A program made the translations under genes and the position numbers. Of a DNA stretch of 40,001 nucleotides, positions 15,221 through 22,035 are shown piece by piece. Numbering within the stretch: the first letter of the stretch is position 1; the number at the start of each line of letters is the position of its first letter. Below the pieces are notes generated by a model. That model did not search any database. It was not told where the DNA came from and worked only from the letters and a program-made list of their open reading frames with translations. This DNA comes from Nitrososphaerota archaeon (lineage in GTDB: Archaea > Thermoproteota > Nitrososphaeria > Nitrososphaerales > Nitrosopumilaceae): assembly GCA_027315065.1 (NCBI GenBank), contig DAHUYT010000011.1, forward strand, positions 12,305-52,305, given 5' to 3'.

Positions 15221-15871
15221 ATGGTCTGGCTAAGACGATGTACTCACTACTTATTCATAGTAGTGGTGGCAGTAAACTCGACCTTGTTGACAATCAACAC
15301 TGGAGACTACGAGTTCTATACCGACTGGGCATGGACATCCTATGTGATATTCACACTAGGACAGTCATTGATGCTTGCAGTTGGTGCAGCGTATTACCTT
15401 ACGTTCACTGGCGTGCCAGGAACAGCAACCTACTATGCACTGATAATGACAGTGTACACGTGGATTGCAAAAGGTGCGTGGTTCTCCTTAGGATATCCGT
15501 ACAGCTTTATCGTTGTACCAGTATGGATTCCGTCTGCGATATTGATGGATTTGACGTATTGGGCAACCAAGAGAAACAAGCACATGCTAATCTTGGTTGG
15601 AGGTGTGCTGTGTGGAATGTCAATGGCGATGTTTAACATGGTCAATCTATTGACAATAGATGATCCATTAGAGACTGCCTTCAAATATCCAAGGACTACA
15701 TTGCCTCCATACATGACTCCTATAGAACCCCAAGTGGGCAAGTTCTATGATAGTCCTGTAGCGCTGGGTGCAGGTGCTGGCGCAGTTTTGACAGTTACTA
15801 TGACTGCATTAGGCACCAAATTGACCACCTGGACTTACAGATGGATGGCAGCTTGGTCTAAATGGGACTAA
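15221..15871 (+). CDS. amoA: Ammonia monooxygenase subunit A
   Basis: 216 aa, the full length of archaeal AmoA and the standard marker gene for ammonia-oxidising archaea. It begins MVWLRRCTHYLFIVVVAVNS and contains the archaeal signatures TGDYEFYTDWAWTSYV, YYLTFTGVPGTATYYALIM, KGAWFSLGYPYSFIVVPVW and NMVNLLTIDDPLETAFKYPR. It is integral to the membrane with five or six helices. Promoter at 15189; the stop is followed by CCCCCTTTTCCTTTTACTTTATTTTG, the C-then-T-rich terminator style shared by the highly expressed genes here. Order amoC-amoX-amoA on plus, amoB divergent. Confidence 0.98.
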   Translation: MVWLRRCTHYLFIVVVAVNSTLLTINTGDYEFYTDWAWTSYVIFTLGQSLMLAVGAAYYLTFTGVPGTATYYALIMTVYTWIAKGAWFSLGYPYSFIVVPVWIPSAILMDLTYWATKRNKHMLILVGGVLCGMSMAMFNMVNLLTIDDPLETAFKYPRTTLPPYMTPIEPQVGKFYDSPVALGAGAGAVLTVTMTALGTKLTTWTYRWMAAWSKWD

Positions 15872-16012
15872 AACCCCCTTTTCCTTTTACTTTATTTTGT
15901 TAGTACTGGATCCAGAGATTTCTTTTAATCTTATTTTGATTAAAAAAAACTACACAACATGTGATCTTTTCTTGCCACATTACACAAAATAAGATTTTGA
16001 AATTAGTCTATA

Positions 16013-16870
16013 TTGAAGCAAGAATATAGATTAATTTCATCAACACCAAAACCCTTTGTAAAATGGGCCGGGGGTAAAAGACAGCTTTTACCTGTCATTG
16101 CAAATCATATCCCAAAGTTTGAGCGGTATTTTGAACCATTTTTGGGTGGGGGGGCAGTATTCTTTAGCTTGATTTCTCAAGACAGAGATGTCAAATGGTT
16201 TGTATCTGATTTGAACTCTGATCTGGTCTTGTCTTATGTTACGGTAAGAGATAGGGTAAAAGAATTGATCCACGCCCTGGAGTTGCACTCTGTAAATTAT
16301 TTCAAGAATCCAAGTTCGTATTATTACAAGATTCGCGAGAGTAATCCAAAAGGTGAGATTGATAAGGTGTCAAAACTTATCTTTCTCAATAAAACATGTT
16401 TTAATGGACTATATCGTGTAAACAGCAAGGGAAAATTTAACGTGCCTCTTGGCAAGTACATAAATCCAAATATCATAAATAAAGAAAGCCTTCTTGCAGT
16501 AAGCGAGACCCTTCAATCAAAAGAGGTGTCAATCAAATGTCAGGATTTTGAAAGAGCTCTCAAAAATGCGGTCAGTGGTGACTTTGTCTATATGGATCCT
16601 CCCTATCACCCAGTAAGCGAAACTGCAAGTTTTACAAGCTACACAGAAGGAGATTTTGATTATAAAGACCAAGAAAGACTATGTGCTAAATTCAAGGCTC
16701 TTGACAGAAAGGGTGTAAGGGTGTTATTATCCAACTCAAAATCTCCTGAAATATTAGATCTATTCGAAGAATTTTCGGATGGAATCATAGAGATAAATGC
16801 GAATCGATTTATAAACTCCATATCGAAGAAAAGAACCGGTCACACTGAACTTTTGATCAAGAATTACTGA
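16013..16870 (+). CDS. DNA adenine methyltransferase, Dam/M.DpnII class
   Basis: 285 aa N6-adenine methylase. N-terminal PFVKWAGGKRQLLP (14-27) and EPFLGGGAVFF (41-51) form the AdoMet pocket, LNKTCFNGLYRVN (125-137) is typical of Dam-like enzymes that recognise GATC, and the catalytic DPPY is at 195-198 (FVYMDPPYHP). The start is TTG at 16013. It is complete, with no restriction endonuclease beside it; the next gene encodes an AbiTii-like protein instead. Target specificity is inferred from the class only. Confidence 0.9.
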   Translation: MKQEYRLISSTPKPFVKWAGGKRQLLPVIANHIPKFERYFEPFLGGGAVFFSLISQDRDVKWFVSDLNSDLVLSYVTVRDRVKELIHALELHSVNYFKNPSSYYYKIRESNPKGEIDKVSKLIFLNKTCFNGLYRVNSKGKFNVPLGKYINPNIINKESLLAVSETLQSKEVSIKCQDFERALKNAVSGDFVYMDPPYHPVSETASFTSYTEGDFDYKDQERLCAKFKALDRKGVRVLLSNSKSPEILDLFEEFSDGIIEINANRFINSISKKRTGHTELLIKNY

Positions 16871-16919
16871 GTTCTTGGCAACTATCATCAGATAAAGTAA
16901 AATCCAAGATGCTTTAGAC

Positions 16920-17471
16920 TTGATAAGTGTGAGCAATACAGAAAAAGGAAACCTCTTACGACTTGCTGAATCTGTAAGTGTGGATCTACTGGAGGAAAAA
17001 AAATCACTGCATGATATATTGTTAACTTGTAGACAGATAAGCAAAACACTTCGGGTTTCTGATGAGAATTATTGGATAGAACTTGAACTCAATGGCTATC
17101 TGGTTAGATACAAGACTAGAGATCAACTTTATGATAATTTGCCAAACTACAGAAAAACTGATTGGATGTTCTATGATCTATATGGTAATATGATATCTCT
17201 ACCGTCTGATATAACTGATCTTTTTGGTAAATCAACTGTGTATCACTCTGTGTTAGATCTAGAAAATAGTAATCAGATCATTATAGGCAATCAGTTTTTC
17301 GAAAAATTCAATAAATTTATCGCTGATCATGGAATGGATTATGTGTCAAAAACTGTAAGAATACACGAGGCGAGAGTTTCAAAAAATGAAATAAATCAGG
17401 TGTTAACAGGATTGAAGCTCAGAATTCAGGAATTTCTCGATGTTGTCATATCAATTCTTGAATTTGATTGA
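16920..17471 (+). CDS. AbiTii-like domain protein
   Basis: 183 aa. The N-terminal part has the pattern of the AbiTii domain found in phage-abortive loci: SLHDILLTCRQISKTL, then DENYWIELELNGY and LPNYRK, then YGNMISL (about 28-100). The second half is charged and helical (ARVSKNEINQVLTGLKLRIQEFLDVVIS) and could form an oligomer or effector. The start is TTG at 16920, with GTG at 16929 possible. It lies 49 bp after the methylase on the same strand, so the two form a likely transcription unit. A defence role is inference from domain and context. Confidence 0.65.
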   Translation: MISVSNTEKGNLLRLAESVSVDLLEEKKSLHDILLTCRQISKTLRVSDENYWIELELNGYLVRYKTRDQLYDNLPNYRKTDWMFYDLYGNMISLPSDITDLFGKSTVYHSVLDLENSNQIIIGNQFFEKFNKFIADHGMDYVSKTVRIHEARVSKNEINQVLTGLKLRIQEFLDVVISILEFD

Positions 17472-17552
17472 TAATACAATATGATCTATTTAAAAATAAA
17501 AAATTGTTCATTTTATTTTGTGATTTAAAATAAAGATTCAAAAAACACTAGA

Positions 17553-17626
17553 AGCTTCGAACGGGATTCGATCCCGCGACCTTTACCTTACCAAGGTAAC
17601 GCTCTACCAGGCTGAGCTATCGAAGC
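17553..17626 (-). tRNA. tRNA-Thr (GGT)
   Basis: Complete cloverleaf on the minus strand: acceptor GCTTCGA pairs with TCGAAGC, D-stem GCTC/GAGC, anticodon stem TTACC/GGTAA around the loop TTGGTAA with anticodon GGT, and T-arm GCGGG-ATCGAAT-CCCGT. 74 nt including the discriminator base, no intron, CCA not encoded. Confidence 0.95.
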
Positions 17627-17724
17627 ATGACATGCTCGACCTTGTGAATCCTTATTAATCTTACTTGGTTTTAAAAATTTTTTTCATAAAACATTTAATT
17701 TCTCCAAACTTGTGGTAATAAAAC

Positions 17725-17843
17725 GCAGGAGTCGCCGAGCCTGGCCAAAGAAGGCATGGCCTTTGGACGCGCGGGACTTAAGATCATAAAAATGGGTGAT
17801 CCCGTCTCTTAGGGGTTCGTGGGTTCAAATCCCACCTCCTGCA
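17725..17843 (+). tRNA. tRNA-Leu (TAA) with two predicted introns
   Basis: 119 nt. Acceptor GCAGGAG pairs with CTCCTGC; class II variable arm CTCTTAGGGGTTCG; T-arm TGGG-TTCAAAT-CCCA. Two insertions must be removed to make a normal 85-nt tRNA-Leu. Intron 1, 18 nt at 17751-17768, splits the D-arm: its removal joins CCAAAG to GC and restores D-stem GCC/GGC. Intron 2, 16 nt at 17783-17798, lies at the canonical position after base 37: its removal gives stem CGGGA/TCCCG around CTTAAGA, anticodon TAA (17779-17781). Intron 1 can fold as AAGGC-ATG-GCCTT; intron 2 junctions pair as GATCA/TGATC, as needed for the splicing endonuclease. Junctions could shift by a base. Confidence 0.88.
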
Positions 17844-17847
17844 TTTT

Positions 17848-18234
17848 TTATCTCTGGTGCTTTATTCCTCTAGCATTTAGAACTTCGTATACTTCAGAAA
17901 GTGAAAATACAAACCCTACATGGACGCAATTTTTCTCTTCACACAATAAACAATAAAGTTCGCCATTCTGGACTGCAACTTCTGCAATTCTATTTTTGAT
18001 GTTGTCTTTTACTACTACTCTATTATCATCGGCAGATATTTTTTCTAACTTGGGAGCAAATCTTGCAAAGGTTTCATCCTTTTGCATCCTATCTTCCATC
18101 ATGAATGTTATGTACCCTGCGAAGCTATTGACGCCCTTCATTGCAAGTTCATGTCTGTTCTTCTTGTAGATATCATGGAATCTGTTGTAGACTTCTTCTG
18201 AAACTGTTATGGATTTGAAACCTGCTTTTGGCAA
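17848..18234 (-). CDS. RHH-like regulator with Cys/His cluster
   Basis: 128 aa. The N-terminus GFKSITVSEEVYNRFHDIYKKNRHEL (5-30) resembles a ribbon-helix-helix DNA-binding unit. The C-terminal half has YCLLCEEKNCVHVGFVF (about 93-109), a C-x2-C-x5-C-x-H cluster that could bind zinc and looks SWIM-like, followed by SLSEVYEVLNARGI. It probably regulates transcription; the target is unknown. It converges with tRNA-Leu, its stop only 4 bp from the tRNA end. Confidence 0.7.
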   Translation of the reverse strand: MPKAGFKSITVSEEVYNRFHDIYKKNRHELAMKGVNSFAGYITFMMEDRMQKDETFARFAPKLEKISADDNRVVVKDNIKNRIAEVAVQNGELYCLLCEEKNCVHVGFVFSLSEVYEVLNARGIKHQR

Positions 18235-18702
18235 ATTATGTACCTATACCGTACTTTAAAGTACTAATATTTAACATTTCTGAACACAAACAACGTAACT
18301 TGGGGTTAGCTTCAAGTCAATTAGGGCACAAACGAAGATCCTATTTTTCAAATTAGTAAATACATGAAACTTGTTTAAATCTGGAAATGTCATTAATTAA
18401 GAAACCGACACGCTCATTTATCTTGAGATCAGTGTGTTGGCTTTACATTTGTTTCCACAATTGTTAGATGAAAAAGGCATATTTTCGATCAAACTTTTAA
18501 GTATTTAGTATTAATGATGCGCTGTTTTTATTTACTTTTTACGCATTTATGATATCAACAGTGCGCTTGTGCTTCACGCATACCACACCATCGCACTTGG
18601 ACCATCAGACCATACCAAAGTACCTGTCAGCAGATGCCTCAAAATTGGGCATCTGCTGAATTTTAGTAATTCTATATACTGGAGAATCAGATCAGAAATC
18701 TA
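18235..18702. other. 468-bp intergenic region with possible structured RNA
   Basis: Between two divergent regulators. The left part (18235-18490) carries the promoter of the 17848 gene and otherwise no visible gene. The right part contains the candidate structured RNA described at 18524-18665 and, at 18672-18679, the TATA box (CTATATAC) of the following gene. Confidence 0.6.
18524..18665 (+). ncRNA. Candidate structured RNA ending in an 11-bp hairpin
   Basis: Upstream ACTTTTAAGTAT (about 18493-18504) could be a TATA box. The region is richer in G/C than its surroundings and ends in a perfect 11-bp inverted repeat CAGCAGATGCC (18628-18638) / GGCATCTGCTG (18648-18658) with a 9-nt loop. Further upstream TGCGCTGTT and AACAGTGCGC pair imperfectly. 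No known RNA family recognised; the hairpin could also serve as an operator for the gene at 18703. Confidence 0.35.
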
Positions 18703-19602
18703 GTGACACGAGGATACAATCCAGAAGAAATAAGGGAGAAATTAATTGATGTTCTAAGTAAATCAAAAACCGGTCTTACTGGCACAGAGATATCAAAAAA
18801 ACTTCACGTCAGCCGAGTAACAATGTCCAAATATCTTCAAGTTTTTGCGGCAGAGAGTTTAATCAAACAAAAAAATATTGGTAGCATAAATTTATGGTTT
18901 ATTGAAAAAGGTGTAGACCAGCTAAATTTTCCAGCAGATCTTTTTCAGGTAAAGAATAGATACTTGGAATATGTGTTGTCTGCTGCAAGTTATGAAGCAC
19001 ACAATCTCATAAGAACATCACTGCACTCGGGAGCAAATCCATCTAAACTGGTAAATGAAGTTATCGTATATGCCATAGACGCCGTAGCTAATTCCTATGA
19101 GAATGGGAAGATAGGAAAATCAGAAAAGAATTTACTCGACGAAATAATATCGTCATCAATATATTTAATTCGATTGTCAGAAAAAGAGATAGACCCAAAA
19201 AAGAATATAGTCCTCATTTCAACCGATTATCAAAACTACCTTCTTGCACAAGCTGCTTCATCTATATTTCAGACTGAGGAATGGAAAGTGTCGTTTTTGG
19301 GAGATATGTCTTCTGCAATAGACGTATTATTTGATATAGATTTACAGAGATTTCTTAACAAAGTATGGATCAAAAGAGAGGGAATAATGATTGTTGTCAT
19401 ATTTTCTTCCACAGAGAGGACGATCAAGTTCTTTTCTCAAGCAGTTGACGCAAGCAAGGAAAAATTTGGCAAAAATCTCTATCTTGCGTTATGTAGCAAA
19501 ATTGCAAAAAAATCGAAGGTTACAGCAGATTTTGCCTCAGACGACTTGGAAATATTGTTACAATGGTCTCAGACCATTTTTGAAAGTTCTCAAAATCAAT
19601 GA
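18703..19602 (+). CDS. HTH regulator with degenerate cobalamin-binding-like domain
   Basis: 299 aa. Residues 8-68 form a winged helix-turn-helix (LTGTEISKKLHVSRVTMSKYLQVFAAESLIKQ). Residues 85-165 are a helical cap like that of B12-binding proteins (KLVNEVIVYAIDAVANSYENGKIGKSEKNLLDEI), followed by a Rossmann-like part (IVLISTDYQNYLLAQAASSIFQTEEWKVSFLG, 169-200). In B12-binding proteins this loop reads DxHxxG; here it is D175-Y-Q177-N-Y-L180, so the cobalt-ligand histidine is missing. It probably senses something other than base-off cobalamin. The start is GTG, with CTATATAC 27 nt upstream (leaderless). Its 3' end overlaps the convergent gene by 7 bp. Confidence 0.75.
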   Translation: MTRGYNPEEIREKLIDVLSKSKTGLTGTEISKKLHVSRVTMSKYLQVFAAESLIKQKNIGSINLWFIEKGVDQLNFPADLFQVKNRYLEYVLSAASYEAHNLIRTSLHSGANPSKLVNEVIVYAIDAVANSYENGKIGKSEKNLLDEIISSSIYLIRLSEKEIDPKKNIVLISTDYQNYLLAQAASSIFQTEEWKVSFLGDMSSAIDVLFDIDLQRFLNKVWIKREGIMIVVIFSSTERTIKFFSQAVDASKEKFGKNLYLALCSKIAKKSKVTADFASDDLEILLQWSQTIFESSQNQ

Positions 19603-19946
19603 GACAGTATTTTTAGTATCTTAAATGGAATATCTGAGAAATTAACTCCTTTCTCAGCAGACAATAACAGGACGTTATCTTTGACAGGAAAACTCATGAT
19701 TATTATTTTCTCTCTATATGACATGGCAAATTGTACTGGTCCTAATACCTTGTCAAACTCGCGCCTCATTTTTGCTCTAAGAACCAGTTCCATATACAGC
19801 ATTTCGTCATCTCTAGAATCCTCAAGAGATTTGAGTCCATCTCTCATTCCTCCTGCAAACAATCTGCCTTTTTCATTTATTATGCCAGCAAATCTTATCT
19901 TGGGATCAAGCTCCATTACATTTTTGCATATTTTTTCATAATTCAT
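19596..19946 (-). CDS. Roadblock/LC7-like protein (DUF6659-type)
   Basis: 116 aa. The sequence ICKNVMELDPKIRFAGIINEKGRLFAGGMRDGLKSL...DEMLYMELVLRAKMRREFDKVLGPVQFAMSYREKIIIMSFPV...LLLSAEKG follows the Roadblock-like fold of small proteins very common in ammonia-oxidising archaea. Such proteins often pair with small GTPases or act as sensors; no partner lies next to it. It converges with the HTH gene. Confidence 0.7.
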   Translation of the reverse strand: MNYEKICKNVMELDPKIRFAGIINEKGRLFAGGMRDGLKSLEDSRDDEMLYMELVLRAKMRREFDKVLGPVQFAMSYREKIIIMSFPVKDNVLLLSAEKGVNFSDIPFKILKILSH

Positions 19947-20485
19947 GACTTGTCACACTGTTTCCAAAATAATGTATCCATGGATTGATTCCTACCAACA
20001 ATGATGATATATAATTTACAACTATTTATCGAGATCTCTTACACAAATATATTTTAAAAATAGTTAAAACAAAAAAGGCCTTAATGGAGATGCCACTGCA
20101 GATTGATTTTTGTTTCACCTCGTATGCATGTTCTAGTATCTCTTGTCTCCAGTACATCTAGGCACTAATCCTGTCACTGATATCGTGAAATGACCATGCT
20201 TTTGTATTTGTAGTATAACCTGATTCAAAGGAGAACGGATGTTCTTTTTTGTTATACTTTCTCAGATAGTATATAGATCCCAATGATAAGTAGCAGGGAA
20301 GGGAGAAAAACTGCATATCATATCGGTATTTGGCAAGAATAAGGAGATAGGGTGAGATTTTTCTATTTGTACTCTCATATGAGATTACGCCATAGGTTAC
20401 TATAACGGAATAGTCAATTTTTAGGTGGCTTTTTTTGGGCCTGCACTGTCTAATAAGTAAGCTTGACACATGATTTACTGATCTG
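19947..20485. other. 539-bp region without a confident gene
   Basis: AT-rich. The minus strand is open across 20158-20676 (172 codons), but that frame is antisense to the small membrane protein at 20486 and its protein looks unlike the neighbours, so I do not call it. The left part (19947-20157) holds the promoter region of the Roadblock-like gene. A decayed gene in 20158-20430 cannot be excluded. Confidence 0.5.
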
Positions 20486-20671
20486 ATGCTAAAAATTGAT
20501 AATAGAATATTGATAATTGTAGCCATTATCATATTGGCGTCATTTACATATGCTGCAACTCTTATGCACAATTCAGGATTGTTTGTTGCTTCTTTAGCTG
20601 TTGTTTTACTTGGAGCATGGTTTCTCTTTATGAGTTTGTGCGTAATGATATGTGACAGAGTTCTGGCATGA
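20486..20671 (+). CDS. Small two-helix membrane protein
   Basis: 61 aa, two hydrophobic segments (about 8-26 and 33-55) with a short loop HNSG between them. CTAATAAGTAAG (about 20450-20461) lies near 27-30 nt before the ATG and could be a TATA box. No family recognised. A longer frame runs antisense, so reality rests on composition. Confidence 0.5.
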   Translation: MLKIDNRILIIVAIIILASFTYAATLMHNSGLFVASLAVVLLGAWFLFMSLCVMICDRVLA

Positions 20672-20765
20672 ATCACATGTAGTTAACAACACTCCATTTT
20701 TACAAGATAGATCCTTCTTGTCTAAGATATATGCGCGTATGCACTCGAATCATTTTAAGAAGGTC

Positions 20766-20853
20766 TGGGCCGAATGGGATTCGAACCCACGACCTTTCGA
20801 TATCTGAATAACTTTATCAGTCGAACGCTCCAGCCAAGCTGAGCTATCGGCCC
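20766..20853 (-). tRNA. tRNA-Ile (GAT) with a 13-nt intron
   Basis: Minus strand. Acceptor GGGCCGA pairs with TCGGCCC, D-stem GCTC/GAGC, T-arm GTGGG-TTCGAAT-CCCAT. The anticodon stem TTCGA/TCGAA encloses 20 nt instead of 7; removing 13 nt (20802-20814) at the canonical site after base 37 leaves the loop CTGATAA with anticodon GAT (20816-20818). Exon CTGA pairs with intron TCAG, giving the usual bulge-helix-bulge-like arrangement. 75 nt mature. Confidence 0.92.
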
Positions 20854-20879
20854 AAGAAATTTTCCGATTCAACTGCAAT

Positions 20880-21440
20880 TTAAGTCTGCTGGCTTTTCCA
20901 CTTGATAGAACAACCCATAGATGGCTCAAAGTCCTTTTCTATCTTTTTTCCTACCAACAATTTATCTACATTAGAAATCATTGTCTTCTCTGTAGGGGTG
21001 TCCTCTGGTTTCATCGCATTGTCTATTCTTCCATGGAAAACCAGTCTTCTATTACTGTCAAAGAGGAACGGATCAGGAGTACAAACAGCGCCATATCGCT
21101 TTGCCACTTCTTGAGTCTCATCTATTAGATATGTAAATTTTATACTTCTTTCTTTTGTAAATTTCTTCATGTTGTCAAAACTGTCATCAGGATAATCTGT
21201 TGGGTTATTGCTGTTTATCCCTATCATTGCTAATTTACCCTTGAACTTTTCAGAAATCTCATTCATTGCAGTAACTTTGGCTTGCACGTATGGACAATGA
21301 TTACACATGAAAATAACTAGTAATGCTGGATATTCATTGAATTCTGATAAAGAGTGGTTTTTGTCATCAGTTCCAAGTAGATTAAACTCTGGGGCCTTGT
21401 CACCTGATTTTAAAACGATCTCGGATTTGAGTAAGACCAC
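20880..21440 (-). CDS. Thioredoxin-fold redox protein (AhpC/TSA-like)
   Basis: 186 aa, soluble. GDKAPEFNLLGTDDKNHSLSEF (13-34) opens a peroxiredoxin/thioredoxin-like fold; the active site is C46-NH-C49 in FMCNHCPYVQAK. Later parts GINSNNPTDYPDDSFDNMKKF, YLIDETQEVAKRYGAVCTPDPFLFD (with cis-Pro TPDP) and FHGRIDN are typical of the thioredoxin-family proteins with a CxxCPY site. It probably reduces thiols or peroxides in the cytoplasm. The start is GTG; a TATA-like stretch lies near 21455-21465. Confidence 0.85.
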   Translation of the reverse strand: MVLLKSEIVLKSGDKAPEFNLLGTDDKNHSLSEFNEYPALLVIFMCNHCPYVQAKVTAMNEISEKFKGKLAMIGINSNNPTDYPDDSFDNMKKFTKERSIKFTYLIDETQEVAKRYGAVCTPDPFLFDSNRRLVFHGRIDNAMKPEDTPTEKTMISNVDKLLVGKKIEKDFEPSMGCSIKWKSQQT

Positions 21441-21524
21441 TATAATTTTGATATGTTATATCAATAAAATCTTTACCACCTAAAAGGAACAATTAAAATC
21501 CACACACCTTTCAACCCATACGAT

Positions 21525-21596
21525 GGGCTGGTAGTTCAGCGGTAGAATACCCGCCTTGCACGCGGGGGGTCTGGGGTTCAAATCCCCACCAGTCCA
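21525..21596 (+). tRNA. tRNA-Ala (TGC)
   Basis: 72 nt, no intron. Acceptor GGGCTGG pairs with CCAGTCC and includes the G3:U70 wobble that identifies tRNA-Ala to its synthetase. Anticodon stem CCCGC/GCGGG around CTTGCAC, anticodon TGC; T-arm TGGGG-TTCAAAT-CCCCA; discriminator A. An AATTAAAATCC element (about 21490-21501) lies upstream as a likely TATA/box A. Confidence 0.96.
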
Positions 21597-21609
21597 CTCC
21601 TTACGAGGG

Positions 21610-21888
21610 TTACACATCTCGCTTTCCGGTCCCGAAATTCTCAAATACTGCCTTTTCTCCGGGCAAATTTCCGACAAATCGCCAACCTTGCGCGATCATT
21701 TTTTCGGCCTGATCAATTCCCGCAACAATCTGAACTGGCTGCTGTTGCGGTGTCATTGAATTTTTTGCCATTGCCTCTTTTTCATGCATTTCAAGACTTT
21801 GTTTTTCAGTATGCAGCTCAAGGTCTAGAAATTCCTGACTTCGCTTGAAAGCACTTTTCATTTCGCTTACAAGATTATCTGGAAGCAT
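21610..21888 (-). CDS. Hypothetical protein, C-terminal GWRFVG motif
   Basis: 92 aa. A charged helical N-terminal half (KSAFKRSQEFLDLELHTEKQSLEMHEKEAMAK) is followed by a linker rich in Q and P and a compact end IVAGIDQAEKMIAQGWRFVGNLPGEKAVFE. The latter resembles a small domain seen in uncharacterised archaeal proteins. No function known. It is convergent with tRNA-Ala and follows the ParB gene on the same strand. Confidence 0.6.
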   Translation of the reverse strand: MLPDNLVSEMKSAFKRSQEFLDLELHTEKQSLEMHEKEAMAKNSMTPQQQPVQIVAGIDQAEKMIAQGWRFVGNLPGEKAVFENFGTGKRDV

Positions 21889-22035
21889 TCTCTTGTTTGT
21901 CGTGTATCTTGCTTCCGTACTATCTCATGTCCAATTGGGAATGCTCTGACATGACCGGAACCAAAACAGACTATCTTGAAATCTCAGTTAATTTTTAGCG
22001 ATCAATTGGAACAAAAATGTAATCTAGTTTTAAAA

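Noticed and set aside
15154-15636. 160-codon open frame overlapping amoA in another frame
   Set aside because: It is a shadow of the unmistakable AmoA frame and has no promoter of its own.
17725-17843. Integration (att) site at the tRNA-Leu or tRNA-Ala 3' end
   Set aside because: I found no second copy of either tRNA 3' end within the window, so an integrated element with both borders here is not supported.
20158-20676. 172-codon open frame on the minus strand
   Set aside because: It is antisense to a plausible small membrane gene, its first third mirrors that hydrophobic gene, and the protein shows no recognisable pattern.
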